DNA of 64,000 nucleotides from NCBI RefSeq assembly GCF_016695175.1, contig NZ_CP068023.1, forward strand, positions 3,301,501 to 3,365,500. The letters run 5' to 3'. Each line of letters starts with the position of its first letter. The first letter of the stretch is position 1. Source of the DNA: Pseudoalteromonas sp. GCY (GTDB lineage Bacteria > Pseudomonadota > Gammaproteobacteria > Enterobacterales > Alteromonadaceae). Below are positions 9,199 to 19,700 of the stretch, piece after piece. Position numbers and translations under genes: made by a program. The notes under the pieces were generated by a model that saw nothing but the letters and a program-made list of their open reading frames with translations, did no database searches and was not told where the DNA came from.

Positions 9199-10251
9199 AT
9201 GAAGTACTCACGACTTGGTAGTAGCCCATTAGAAGTTTCGCGCATTTGTTTAGGAAGCATGACTTGGGGCGTACAAAACAACCAGCATGATGCCGACGAG
9301 CAAATCAATTATGCACTAAGCCGTGGTATTAACTTCATTGATACCGCTGAAATGTACGCGGTCCCTCCCTCACCTGAAACCTATGGTAAAACCGAAGCCA
9401 TCATTGGCAATTGGCTAAAGCGCCACCAAGAAAAGCGCGAAAAGCTAGTGCTTGCAACCAAGATTGCGGGAAGCGGTTTGCCTTGGATCCGTGAAGGCAG
9501 CGCTATTACGGGACAATCAGTGATCCAAGCGGTGGACGATTCTTTAGCGCGCCTGAATACCGACTATATCGACCTCTACCAACTACATTGGCCAAACCGT
9601 ACTTCACCGCACTTTGGTAAACAATGGCCAGGCATGGTTCCTTTAAGTGCGCTTGACCGCGACGAAGAACGCGCTGGCATGCTAGATATTTTAGAAGGCT
9701 TAGCGAGCTGTATTCAAGCAGGTAAAATTCGCCATTGGGGTCTTTCTGATGATACGCCTTGGGGCATTCACACTTACCTTAATTTGGCGATGCAGCACAA
9801 CCTACCGAAGCCGGTTTCAATTCAAAATGAGTTTAGCTTGCTACATGCCAAAGATTGGCCTTACTTAATTGAGAGCTGCGTAAACGAAGATATTGCCTAT
9901 TTACCTTGGTCGCCACTGGCTGGTGGGATGCTGAGCGGTAAATATTTAGGGGGCGCAAGACCTGAAGGCAGCCGCTTTACCTTAGTGCAAAGACAAGGCC
10001 TATTTAGGGACACACAACTAGCACAAGAAGCCGTTGCAAAATATTTAGAAATCGCCAAAGAATTTAATATGACTGCAGCACAACTGGCGCTAGCTTGGTG
10101 CAATCAAGTCGATGGCGTGACTTCAACTATTATCGGCGCGACAACCATGGCACAGCTTAAAGAAAATATTCAAGCGTTTGAACAGCCGCTATGTGCAGAA
10201 TCTTTAGCCGAGATTGATACTGTATTTAAAGCGTACCCAGCTCCGTTTTAA
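9199..10251 (+). CDS. tas: NADP(H)-dependent aldo-keto reductase, Tas family
   Basis: A 350-residue aldo/keto reductase closely resembling E. coli Tas along its length. Landmarks are SRICLGSMTWG, the catalytic Asp/Tyr region FIDTAEMYAVPPSPET (about residues 51-66), the Lys region VLATKIAG, IDLYQLHWPNR, and the C-terminal cofactor loop TSTIIGATTMAQLKENI. Enzymes of this fold reduce aldehydes or ketones with NADPH; the natural substrate of Tas is not firmly known. The start at 9199 has an AGGAG site 7 bases upstream. It is followed by a Nudix gene on the same strand 86 bp later. Confidence 0.9.
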   Translation: MKYSRLGSSPLEVSRICLGSMTWGVQNNQHDADEQINYALSRGINFIDTAEMYAVPPSPETYGKTEAIIGNWLKRHQEKREKLVLATKIAGSGLPWIREGSAITGQSVIQAVDDSLARLNTDYIDLYQLHWPNRTSPHFGKQWPGMVPLSALDRDEERAGMLDILEGLASCIQAGKIRHWGLSDDTPWGIHTYLNLAMQHNLPKPVSIQNEFSLLHAKDWPYLIESCVNEDIAYLPWSPLAGGMLSGKYLGGARPEGSRFTLVQRQGLFRDTQLAQEAVAKYLEIAKEFNMTAAQLALAWCNQVDGVTSTIIGATTMAQLKENIQAFEQPLCAESLAEIDTVFKAYPAPF

Positions 10252-10337
10252 TATCTTCATTCGCGATACGCCGCTTTTATTCAGGCGTATCACCTTGTAA
10301 ACCCATCTTTGTTACCTAGACTGAAGTTAAAACCCCC

Positions 10338-10850
10338 ATGCAAAGCTTAAATAACACCCCAGTCATTCCGCTTCAAGGCAGCTGCTTTACCAGAAAAACC
10401 ACTCGCGCCATTGTCCTCAGAGGCAACGACATTCTTATGCTTTACACCAAACGTTATGACGATTACACCTTGCCAGGTGGCGGCGTCGACGAGGGTGAAA
10501 GCTTAGAAGCAGCATTGGAGCGAGAGCTAAAAGAAGAAACTGGTGCAGTATCCATCACAGGTTTGACGCCTTTTGGCCGCTATGAAGAGTACCGCCCTTG
10601 GTATAAACCCGATCATGACAATGTGCATATTATTTCTTATTGCTACGTTTGTGAGATCTGTGGCGAATTTGATGCGCCAGCTATGGAGGATTATGAACAC
10701 GCCAATGGTATGAAGCCAGTGTGGATCAACATAAACCAAGCCATCGCGCATAACGAAGCAAAACTCAATGATGCAAATAACAAAGGGATGTCCGTTTTAC
10801 GTGAACTCACTTTACTAAAACATATTTCCGCGCAATTAGTCACAGATTAA
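10338..10850 (+). CDS. Nudix hydrolase
   Basis: A 170-residue Nudix protein. The Nudix box is complete: it starts GGGVDEGESLEAA and ends RELKEETGA (about residues 49-72), supplying the Glu cluster that binds Mg2+. The N-terminal FTRKTTRAIVLRGNDILML and central HIISYCYVCEI strands fit the fold. Such enzymes cleave nucleoside diphosphates linked to another moiety; the substrate cannot be assigned. It may be co-transcribed with the aldo-keto reductase upstream. Confidence 0.85.
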   Translation: MQSLNNTPVIPLQGSCFTRKTTRAIVLRGNDILMLYTKRYDDYTLPGGGVDEGESLEAALERELKEETGAVSITGLTPFGRYEEYRPWYKPDHDNVHIISYCYVCEICGEFDAPAMEDYEHANGMKPVWININQAIAHNEAKLNDANNKGMSVLRELTLLKHISAQLVTD

Positions 10851-10923
10851 TTTGCCTATTGAGGGAACAATTAAGTCTTTATTAAGCTCTAACTCCGCAT
10901 GACTCAAGGATTTAATAAGAATA

Positions 10924-11616
10924 ATGCGGCTGCTCCAACACAACCTGATTAGTTTCACCATTATCGGCTCTATTGTGCTGCATCTACTGCTTGGTTGGTA
11001 TCTGCAGCAAAGTATTTATATCCCCTTAAAGCCTTTAGAAATTAAGGCAATGAAAACCTATTTGGTTATTGAGCCCGCCAAGCCCAAGATGGAGCGTAGT
11101 GAGACACCGACGATAACTGAAGATAAGCCAGTAAAAGAGTTAAAACCGACGCAGCGGCGGGACGATACGGTTGAAGTAATAAAAACTATGCAAACGGAAC
11201 CAAAAAAGCCTGCGGTTGAAAGTACAACTAAGCAAATAACCAAAGCTGCAGTCATCACGCAACCTAAAAAGTTAGACCATCGCAAAGCAATCTCTCAATT
11301 TCGTCAGCAACTTTTAGAGCGCTCTCCGAGTGACGTTGTACTCAGCCAAGGTCAAGAAAAGCCGCAGCGGCTCACTGTGCCTAAAACGCATCAAACCAGT
11401 GCTGCGAGCATGCAAAGAGAGCAACTCGAGTCTACGTCTCAATATACAGTCTACCGTGAAAATGGCCTGTGCTACGCTGAAGTTAGGCCCGATCCGAGTA
11501 TTCCTACACCGGAGGGATTAAATAAGAATTGGCGTACTGCACCTCGCCCTTGCGATGGCGGTGCCATTAAAAAAGCCTATGATGCCGCGATGAGTAAATG
11601 GCTAAACAAACGCTAA
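10924..11616 (+). CDS. Membrane-anchored hypothetical protein with TonB-like architecture
   Basis: I do not recognise this 230-residue protein. An N-terminal hydrophobic segment (about residues 8-28) is followed by a long Lys/Pro/Thr/Glu-rich low-complexity stretch (about 40-170) and a small C-terminal part with two Cys (ENGLCYAEVRPDP and RPCDGG) that could form a disulphide. This resembles TonB or periplasmic-spanning proteins in layout only; no TonB C-terminal motif is visible. Predicted to be inner-membrane anchored with a periplasmic tail. It sits between Nudix and NYN genes on the same strand. Confidence 0.6.
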   Translation: MRLLQHNLISFTIIGSIVLHLLLGWYLQQSIYIPLKPLEIKAMKTYLVIEPAKPKMERSETPTITEDKPVKELKPTQRRDDTVEVIKTMQTEPKKPAVESTTKQITKAAVITQPKKLDHRKAISQFRQQLLERSPSDVVLSQGQEKPQRLTVPKTHQTSAASMQREQLESTSQYTVYRENGLCYAEVRPDPSIPTPEGLNKNWRTAPRPCDGGAIKKAYDAAMSKWLNKR

Positions 11617-11656
11617 TCTTGCTATCATAAAGCAAATCTATTGCTAAGAGTCCATT

Positions 11657-12139
11657 ATGGAAAAAGTCACCATTTTAGTTGACGCTCAAAATGTTTATTA
11701 CACCACCAAGCAAGCCTACCAAACAGGCTTTGACTATAATGCGTTTTGGCGCAAAGCAACGGCTAATCGCGAGGTATATCAAGCCATTGCCTATTCCAGC
11801 GAACGGGGCGATGATAAACAAAGGCAGTTCCAAAATATCCTGCGGGCAATTGGCTTTGAAGTGAAGTTAAAGCCTTATATTCAACGTGCCGATGGCTCCG
11901 CGAAATGTGATTGGGATGTTGGCATTACCATTGATGCCATGGAATGCGCGTCAGGATCCGATGTGATAATTCTAGTTACTGGCGATGGTGATTTTGATTT
12001 ACTCGCGAATAAGCTCAGAGATAAATACCATACCCGAGTCGAAGTTTACGGCGTGCCGCAGCTTACCGCCGCTTCACTGATCCGTGCAGCCAGTGAGTTT
12101 ATACCAATCGAAAACGAGTTGTTGATTAGCAAGAAATAA
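11657..12139 (+). CDS. NYN domain protein (LabA/DUF88-like putative RNase)
   Basis: A 160-residue protein consisting of one NYN (PIN-like) nuclease domain. The acidic residues expected at the metal site are visible: VTILVDAQNVYY (residues 4-15), KCDWDVGITIDAM (about 81-93) and ILVTGDGDFDLLANKL (about 102-117). Members are thought to cleave RNA, though few have been tested. It is preceded by a purine-poor site and followed directly by a strong hairpin terminator. Its target is unknown. Confidence 0.85.
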   Translation: MEKVTILVDAQNVYYTTKQAYQTGFDYNAFWRKATANREVYQAIAYSSERGDDKQRQFQNILRAIGFEVKLKPYIQRADGSAKCDWDVGITIDAMECASGSDVIILVTGDGDFDLLANKLRDKYHTRVEVYGVPQLTAASLIRAASEFIPIENELLISKK

Positions 12140-12178
12140 AAAAGCAAAGCACCTTGATAGAAGATGCTTTGCTTTTTT
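12138..12178. terminator. Rho-independent terminator after the NYN gene
   Basis: Perfect inverted repeat AAAAAAGCAAAGCA / TGCTTTGCTTTTTT around a 13-nt loop, with a T6 tail on the plus strand and A6 on the other side. It can serve the convergent SIMPL gene as well. Confidence 0.85.
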
Positions 12179-12231
12179 GACGAATTCGTCACTCGTCACT
12201 TTTGATTGCTTGGTCGCGCAATAAACGCGTT

Positions 12232-12942
12232 TTAATCTGATAAGTAATATTCCACGCTCGTCACAACACGCACGATTTTGATCTGCGGCGTATTACTGTC
12301 TCTATCGCGAATACTAAATTGTCCTTGCCTTGCTGATTTTATTTTGCCAAGCACAGAGTCGGAATCTTTAGCAAATTTTACCGCCACTTCTCGTGCTTTT
12401 TGTGTGGCTTCTTGCACCATTTCAGGCTTAATATCATTAAGACCAGTAAACAAATATTCAACCCGATTTTGATAGTCGTCTTTGGTGATAGCAATACCTT
12501 GTTTGGCCAGCTCACTTAACTGCCCTAGTGCTTGCGATACTTTATCTGGATTATTGGAGTACACAGTCACACCGGCTTTTGCCACATAGCGAAATCCTTG
12601 ATTGTTTTGACCGTACTCTTGGGCGTATTTATCCGTAATGGAAGGCGCTGATATCGACAGCTCTGAAGCATCAAAGCCATGCAAGGTTAAGAACGCGCGG
12701 ATCGCCGCATTTTTCTTTTCCGTGCGCTCCACCAAGGCTTCCAGATCGTTATCTGCATCACGATAAAATACGGGCCAAATCACCGTGTCTGCCGTTACTT
12801 CCTTTTCCGATAACCCTTTTACACTTACCGTTCGCTCCATTCCTTTCACTTCTAGAATGGTCGATTTTACCATCCAACCGCTCACTACCACCGCTAGTGA
12901 TAGCAAAGCTGCAGGAGCTAAATATTTACTCATAGTAGACAT
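12232..12942 (-). CDS. SIMPL domain (DUF541) periplasmic protein
   Basis: A 236-residue protein with an N-terminal hydrophobic anchor or signal (about residues 9-25). The SIMPL/DUF541 domain follows, with the family opening RTVSVKGLSEKEVTADTV and the conserved QEATQKAREVAVKFAKDSDS helix near residue 180. The family is exported, and some members form oligomeric rings in the periplasm; the function is unsettled (links to oxidative or envelope stress). The start could be either of two in-frame ATGs (12942 or 12933); the upstream one has the better purine-rich site (GAGGACAGAG). Confidence 0.85.
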   Translation of the reverse strand: MSTMSKYLAPAALLSLAVVVSGWMVKSTILEVKGMERTVSVKGLSEKEVTADTVIWPVFYRDADNDLEALVERTEKKNAAIRAFLTLHGFDASELSISAPSITDKYAQEYGQNNQGFRYVAKAGVTVYSNNPDKVSQALGQLSELAKQGIAITKDDYQNRVEYLFTGLNDIKPEMVQEATQKAREVAVKFAKDSDSVLGKIKSARQGQFSIRDRDSNTPQIKIVRVVTSVEYYLSD

Positions 12943-13087
12943 ATCTCTGTCCTCAACGTTACGCCTCAGTCATGGTTTTCAAACAATAATTATGGGGATA
13001 GATCAAAGTCTACCTTAATTGCACTCGAAAACCGCGAACAAAATGGTAGAGTGGTGCTTATGAGCTGTGGCTGAACTAGGAAACAGT

Positions 13088-15757
13088 ATGAGCGTAAAGC
13101 GTATTAGCCAATTTTTTAACCCCCAATCCATCGCGGTGATTGGCGCTTCTAACAATCCTGATCGCGCCGGCTTTATCGTAATGCGTAACTTGCTACAAGG
13201 CGGCTTTAAAGGGCCCATTATGCCCGTCAGTCCAAAGCATACCGCCGTGCATGGGGTGCTTGCCTACAGCACCATCAAACAGCTCCCCAAAGTCCCTGAT
13301 CTCGCTGTTATTTGTACCAACAAACAAACCCTAGTGCAAATCATCAATGAGCTTGGTGATATTGGCTGTCAACATGCGATCATCATCGCGGCGGGTCTTG
13401 ATAATCAGCACAAACAACAATTAAAAGAAGCTGCCAAAATAGCGAAGGTCACTTTGCTTGGTCCTAATTGTCTCGGTTTACTCATTCCTCACTTGGGTAT
13501 TAATGCCAGTTTCTCTCATACGGTTGCCGCGCCCGGTAAGCTTGCTTTTATTTCACAATCGGCGGCGGTATGCTCAACCATACTGGACTGGGCACAACAT
13601 AAAAAAATCGGCTTTTCTTACTTTGTTTCCGTTGGGGATTGCCTTGATATCGATTTCGACGAGCTACTCGACTTTCTCGGGCGGGATCCAAAAACCCAAG
13701 CTATTTTGCTTTACATCGATAATATCGATGATGTTAGGCGCTTTATTTCCGCAGCTCGAGCCGCTGCATTTAGCAAACCCGTCATTGCGATAAAAACCGG
13801 AAAAACCAAGGCTGGCGCAATCGCAGCACTGAACCACACCGGTGGCAATACCTCCGATGACGCGGTTTATGATGCCATGTTCCAACGTGCAGGTATGCTG
13901 AGGGTAAACGATCTTAGGGAGCTATTTGCTGCCACTCAAACCCTTGCTTTACATCCCAAATTGCTGCAAGTAGAGCAGCTGACCATTTTAACCAATGGCG
14001 GGGGTCCTGGGATCATGGCGGTAGATACCTTACTACAGAACTCTGGCAAACTGGCGGTGCTAAGCGAGCAGACCAAACAAGCGCTCAGTGACCTGATCCC
14101 GCAAACGGACCATGCTTGTAATCCCATAGATATTTTTGGCGATTCCTCACCAAAGCGTTACCAACAAGCACTAGAGATCTTATTAAAAGCCGATGAAGTC
14201 AAAAACCTATTGATAATCCATACTCCATCAGCGCTTGCGCCAAGTACCGCTTATGCGGAGATCATTGCACAGACCTTAGCCAAAATTCCAAAAATGGCAC
14301 GCCCTTATGTGATGACAAACTTTATGGGTGAAGAAGCGGCCTACGCTGCAAGGCTCGTGTGCGCGAACGCTAAGATCCCAACTTATCGCACACCAGAAGG
14401 TGCAGTTGGTGCCTTTATGCACTTAGTTAGCTACCGCCGAAACCAAAAACACCTCACGCAAACACCTGAGTCCTACAGTGATGAAGGTCAGCTGCAACAT
14501 GTGCAAAGCAAACGTTTAATCAATGACTTTTTAAACTCAGGCGCCAATAAACTCGCGACTCATTTGGCCTCTCAAGTGCTGGCGAATTACGATATAGAAT
14601 GTATAGAGACGCAAATCGCCCTCACCCCCTCAGAAGCAAAAGAGCAAGCTCAGCAGCTTGGTTTTCCCGTTGCACTCAAACTGATAAGCCATGATATTCC
14701 CTCTAAATCGGAAGTGGGTGGGGTTGTACTCAACCTCAACGATGCCGAAGAAGTAGAACAAACTGCATTTTCTATGTTACTACGGATCCGTGAGGCAGCC
14801 CCCGATGCTGAAATAGAGGGCTTCTCTTTGCAACGCATGGCAAAACGCGCTGGTGGACAAGAATTACGGATAGCAGTAAAAACCGAACCCGGTGTTGGCC
14901 CTGTTATTTTACTGGGTGAAGCGGGCACCGGGCTTAATTTCTCGCAAGCTGCGGTGGCATTGCCGCCACTGAATATGAACCTTGCAAAGTACCTGATTGC
15001 AGCCGCCCATGATAAAGGCTTTATCAAAGAACGAGCGCTACCTGAAAAAGTCGATAAATACCGTTTATGCGCCCTACTCACTCGCGTCTCTCAAATGGTA
15101 GTCGACCAGCCTGAGATCATTGATATGGAGCTCAATCCCATTTTGGCCTGCTCGGGTCAGTTCCAAGTACTCGACGCCAGTATTACGCTAAGGCGATACG
15201 AGCCGGTATCTGGCCGTAAACGCTTGGCCATCCGACCTTACCCTCGAGAGTTGGTAAGAACCGTGACATTAAAAGATGGCCGCCCCGCAACCTTGAGACC
15301 TATTCGTCCTGAAGATGAAAGAGCGCACCAAGAGTTTGACCAGTCTTTAAGTAAAGAAGATAGATACCGCCGCTTTTTTGGTGAACTGCCGCAATTTAAT
15401 CATGAGCAGCTCGCCAAAATGACGCAAATTGACTACGACCGAGAAATGGCGTTTATCGTCACTGTGCCTAATAAATCTAGCTACCAAACGCTTGGGGTAT
15501 CACGCGTATTGATGGACCCAGATAACCAAGTGGCTGAATTTGCCGTAGTTGTACGCTCAGATTGCCAAGGACTTGGGCTTGGACGCATACTCATGGAAGC
15601 GGCAATAAAGCACTGTCGAAAACAAGGCGTGCAATGCATAGAAGGGATCACCCTGCCAGAAAACAGCGGTATGATAGGACTTGCCAAAAAGCTTGGATTT
15701 ACCGTATCTCGAGATTTTGAGGAAGGCACCATTCAGATGGTGTTACACTTAAACTAA
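13088..15757 (+). CDS. patZ: Protein lysine acetyltransferase, acyl-CoA synthetase-like plus GNAT domain (PatZ type)
   Basis: An 889-residue two-part protein matching E. coli PatZ/Pka. It has an N-terminal CoA-binding/succinyl-CoA-ligase-like part (FFNPQSIAVIGASN, LLGPNCLGLL, ISQSAAVCSTILDWAQ), an ATP-grasp part near residues 490-700 (FPVALKLISHDIPSKSEVGG), and a C-terminal GNAT acetyltransferase near 730-889 (LRPIRPEDE, VVRSDCQGLGLGRILMEAA, the acetyl-CoA loop). It should use acetyl-CoA to acetylate lysines of metabolic enzymes. ATG at 13088 is chosen because AGGA sits 6 bases upstream; a GTG at 13067 is also in frame. Unlike my recollection of the enterobacterial protein, it keeps a His at the acyl-CoA-synthetase active-site position (ALNHTGG). 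Confidence 0.93.
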   Translation: MSVKRISQFFNPQSIAVIGASNNPDRAGFIVMRNLLQGGFKGPIMPVSPKHTAVHGVLAYSTIKQLPKVPDLAVICTNKQTLVQIINELGDIGCQHAIIIAAGLDNQHKQQLKEAAKIAKVTLLGPNCLGLLIPHLGINASFSHTVAAPGKLAFISQSAAVCSTILDWAQHKKIGFSYFVSVGDCLDIDFDELLDFLGRDPKTQAILLYIDNIDDVRRFISAARAAAFSKPVIAIKTGKTKAGAIAALNHTGGNTSDDAVYDAMFQRAGMLRVNDLRELFAATQTLALHPKLLQVEQLTILTNGGGPGIMAVDTLLQNSGKLAVLSEQTKQALSDLIPQTDHACNPIDIFGDSSPKRYQQALEILLKADEVKNLLIIHTPSALAPSTAYAEIIAQTLAKIPKMARPYVMTNFMGEEAAYAARLVCANAKIPTYRTPEGAVGAFMHLVSYRRNQKHLTQTPESYSDEGQLQHVQSKRLINDFLNSGANKLATHLASQVLANYDIECIETQIALTPSEAKEQAQQLGFPVALKLISHDIPSKSEVGGVVLNLNDAEEVEQTAFSMLLRIREAAPDAEIEGFSLQRMAKRAGGQELRIAVKTEPGVGPVILLGEAGTGLNFSQAAVALPPLNMNLAKYLIAAAHDKGFIKERALPEKVDKYRLCALLTRVSQMVVDQPEIIDMELNPILACSGQFQVLDASITLRRYEPVSGRKRLAIRPYPRELVRTVTLKDGRPATLRPIRPEDERAHQEFDQSLSKEDRYRRFFGELPQFNHEQLAKMTQIDYDREMAFIVTVPNKSSYQTLGVSRVLMDPDNQVAEFAVVVRSDCQGLGLGRILMEAAIKHCRKQGVQCIEGITLPENSGMIGLAKKLGFTVSRDFEEGTIQMVLHLN

Positions 15758-15789
15758 ACACAAAAAAGATAACGGATGCTGGCAACTTG

Positions 15790-16737
15790 ATGCAACTTCA
15801 CATCAGAGAAAAAACGGCTGCGGTGCTCGAGGCTACAGGACAATATCGCCGACTCGGGCGCGCAGTTGATATCTTCCTCATCACCCTGATTTTAACCAAT
15901 GTCGTTGCTATCGTGTTGGAATCTGAGCGCGACTTAGCAACGCTGTACCATCACTACTTTCTAACTCTAGAGTTAGTCAGTGTGACCATCTTCGCCATCG
16001 AATACTTACTGAGATTTTGGTGTTGTGTCGATAAACTTGATTATCGCCATTTGGATATACCAAATTGGAAAAAGCGCCTAAAATATCTGATATCACCGCT
16101 GGCGGTGATTGATCTCATCGCTATTTTACCAACCATATTAATGGCATTTATCACCTTTGATCTGCGCTTTTTACGTGTTATTCGATTACTCAGGATCTTT
16201 AAGCTGACGCGCTACTCTCGGGCCATGCAGTTGCTACTCGCGGCATTTAAAGAAGAGTCGAGCTCATTACTTGCTGCCTTTTTTATTATGAGTGTGGTGC
16301 TTATCATGGCCTCTTGCGGGATTTATCTTATTGAGCACGATGTGCAACCGGATAAGTTTGGCTCCATTCCCAAGGCCATGTGGTGGGCGATGGCCACTCT
16401 AACCACCGTGGGTTACGGCGATGTAGTGCCTATCACCCCGCTCGGGCAATTTTTTGGGGGCCTTATCACTTTACTCAGTATGGGCATGGTCGCGATCCCC
16501 ACCGGCCTTCTGGCTTCAAGCTTTGCGGACCAAATGCGCAAACGTCGAGATGCGTTCAATGAGGCTGTGCTGCATGCATTAGTCGATGGCGACGTCGACA
16601 AAAGTGAAAGAGCCCATTTAGAAGCCCTTCGTATTGAACTTGGCTTAAGTCAATTGGAAGCAAACCAAGCGATTAAACTAATGAGCAGTCAACGCGTCCA
16701 TAACATGTACTGTCGTCACTGTGGTAAAAAGCTGTAG
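15790..16737 (+). CDS. Voltage-gated-type potassium channel (6-TM ion transporter)
   Basis: A 315-residue inner-membrane channel with an S1-S4 voltage-sensor-like block (about residues 25-140, including the Arg-rich S4 DLRFLRVIRLLRIFKLTRY), a pore helix and the K+ selectivity filter in TLTTVGYGDVVP (about 205-216), then a cytoplasmic tail. The last residues (MYCRHCGKKL) look like half of a zinc ribbon. K+ selectivity is inferred from TVGYGD. ATG at 15790 is preferred to the adjacent TTG. It lies 30 bp after patZ and may be read through from it. It converges on the large EAL sensor gene. Confidence 0.9.
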   Translation: MQLHIREKTAAVLEATGQYRRLGRAVDIFLITLILTNVVAIVLESERDLATLYHHYFLTLELVSVTIFAIEYLLRFWCCVDKLDYRHLDIPNWKKRLKYLISPLAVIDLIAILPTILMAFITFDLRFLRVIRLLRIFKLTRYSRAMQLLLAAFKEESSSLLAAFFIMSVVLIMASCGIYLIEHDVQPDKFGSIPKAMWWAMATLTTVGYGDVVPITPLGQFFGGLITLLSMGMVAIPTGLLASSFADQMRKRRDAFNEAVLHALVDGDVDKSERAHLEALRIELGLSQLEANQAIKLMSSQRVHNMYCRHCGKKL

Positions 16738-16746
16738 CCAAAGAGG

Positions 16747-19700
16747 CTACAGTGATGTTTCAGAGAGTAGTTGCGCGACTTGTTCGCCACTAATCGCCGA
16801 GCTGAAACGGTAACCTTGATAATAATCGACTTGCTCAGCTTTAATTCGCTGATACTGCAGGTCGTTTTCCACCCCTTCTGCGACACATTTTAATCCCAAT
16901 CCATGCGCTAAGTTTACACATGAGCGAATGATTAAATAGCTTTCAGGATCCTCAGCAATTTGTTGTACAAAGCTTTTATCTATCTTGATGACGTCAATAG
17001 GCAATTGTTGCAGATAGGTCAAAGAGGCGTACCCCGTCCCAAAGTCATCCATGTAGATCTGGCAACCCAGTGCTTTTATTTCTTTCATCACTTTCACCGC
17101 GCTATCAACGTTAGAAAGCAAAGCGGTTTCCGTTATCTCAAAAGCCACTGAGTGACCAGACACTTTACTGCGACTCAGAGCTTGTTGAATATTATCGACC
17201 AAGCTTGAGGATTCAAAATCAATGGCTGATAGATTAATCGAAATATATAAATCGCGCTCAATGGTTTGCCAATGCCTCAATTCAACCAATGCTCGGGAAA
17301 GGGTTTGTAAGGTAAGCTCGGTAACTACGCCAGCATGTTCAGCTGCGAGCGCATACTCCTGAGCGCAAAACTCACTATTTTCAGGCCAACGTAATAGCGC
17401 TTCAAAGCCAAGCAAGGTATCGCTTTGTACATCAACAATTGGCTGATAATGATTACTAAATTCACCATTTTTGAGTGCTCGCATAAGCGCTTGTTCGACT
17501 TCACGAGAACGCCTGACCTTGCCATTCATCTCTTCGCGGAAAAACTGATAACTAGAAGTTTGTTGTACATTGACATGCTCAAGAGCCGCCTTTGCCGCTC
17601 GATTGAGCTCAAAAGCGTCAGACGCATCATTCGGGTACATTGCAATTCCTATCGTAGGTTGCATCTGCACAGTATGTCCAGCAGCCTCCAAAGGTGTGCT
17701 AAATGAGTGAACTAAACACTCTACATATTGATGCACCTTTTCAGGGTTATCGAGATGCTCCATCAACACATAAAACGACTTATCATGCCCCGTTGCTAAA
17801 CTGTCTAATTCTCGGAAGCAACAGCGTAGCTTTGTTGCAAGCAGTGGAAGCAGCTCGGCCACAAAGTCTGCACCATAAATATCGTATAGATTCTGTAAGC
17901 GATTAAATTTGATTACCAACAACGCAAAATACGTCTCTTGAGCCTGCGACTGCTTGATTGCATGCTGCACTCTATCCATCAATAACGCTTTATTCGGCAA
18001 CTTCGTCTGTAAATCGTAGTTAGCGAGCTGATATAGCTCTTTTTCAGTACGCTTTTGTTGGCTAATATCGGTTAGCACCACGACATAACTGTATAGTTCG
18101 CCATCACCATTTGCGACGGCACTAATCTTAATCAATACGTCTCTTTCATCACCATTAGGCAGACTAACGACTTCCTCTGAACTTAAGTGCTGATGCACTG
18201 CCAACGCCAACGTTTGGCGTAGATACATCATCCGCTTTTGTCTCGACATCCCAAGTTTCACCGCAGTGCTTGATGACGGGATAGAGTCAAGATTAAAGGC
18301 ATTTTGCATCGCCCGATTACAAGCCTGGATACGTAGTCTTTTGTCTAAGATCATAACCCAGTCACGGGTCTGCTCAAACGCAGCCCCAAATAATGCGGCA
18401 CGCTCTTCAAATAAACGTTCACGCGTTAAGTTGGTATAGGTGCCTGCCACTTGTGTTGGATTGCCTTCATCCCACTCGAGTACCTTGCCAAAATCCTTAT
18501 ACCAACGCCACTGACCTTTGCTGTCTTTTAATCGATAAGTACAGTCGATAAACCCTTTGTTCGTTGTGACGAACTCAAGCCACTGTAAGCGGAACATGGC
18601 TCTATCCGAGGGATGTATCTTTTGCAGGTAATCGTCCAAGCCGACACTCTCAAGCTCGTAATCGAGCTCAGTAACTAATCGAGGCTGATAGATTAACGTA
18701 CTACCCGCATGCCACTCCCATACACCGGAGTTACTTCCCTCTAGCGCCATTTTCAACCTAGCTTCGCGGTCTTGTGTTTCCTTATGAGCGGCAAGAATAA
18801 GTTGCTCAACACGATACTTTCGATAGCTCCAAATAGACAGTAGTAAGAGCGTAAGAAACACATATCCAGCAATCGCAACGGGTGAACGCCACGCGGGATA
18901 GTTAACACTAATAGTTAATTTTGCAGGCGGTGTGTAATCTCCCGTTAATGGGTCTTTGGCCCACACTTTTAACGCATATTCACCGGGATTCAGTTTAGGA
19001 AATACCACACGATTTTGATTGCGGCTCAAGATCTTCTGACCACCGGATATTTGATACTCATAAATGATCCGATCCTGATAGCTAAATGCCATCGCAGAGA
19101 ATGACACTTCGAGTCCAATATCGTCATGTTCAAGTTCAATGTGATCAAATTGCTTTAATCCGGCTTTTTGATTTGGGCGAGAAATTAAATCCACGCTGGT
19201 GATATTTACATGATCAAGTAAAGGCTTTTTAGGCCGATTGTCATCAGGAGAAAACACCACAAACCCTTTCAACATACCATACGCAATGCGACCGTCCTCC
19301 AACATCACTGACGCGCCACCGTTAAACTCGTTAGAAAGTATGCCGTCTTCGGTCGTGAATTGTTGTAAATGCAAATTATCCGGGTCTAGACGCCAAATTC
19401 CTTTGTGAGATGACATCCAAATCATTCCTTCTTTGTCTTGGCGCATTTCATACATCAAAGTATCTATTTTGTGGGCTTTTAAATCGATATTATAAATTGG
19501 CTCATAACCGTCTAGCGTCAGACCAATCAAACCAAACGATGATAACGACAACCACAAGATATTATTTTTATCTATGGTATAGGTGGTGATATCGACCGCT
19601 AAATGCTTATTTGCTTTTGGCGCTTTATAGATCTCAGTTAGCGTTTCTAACTGCGGATCATATTGCAGCAATACTCCTGCGTAGTAGTAAAGAGGTTTCA

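Noticed and set aside
12278..12472. Antisense ORFs inside SIMPL, patZ, EAL-sensor and other long genes
   Set aside because: Every one overlaps a recognised family gene on the other strand and shows no family similarity.
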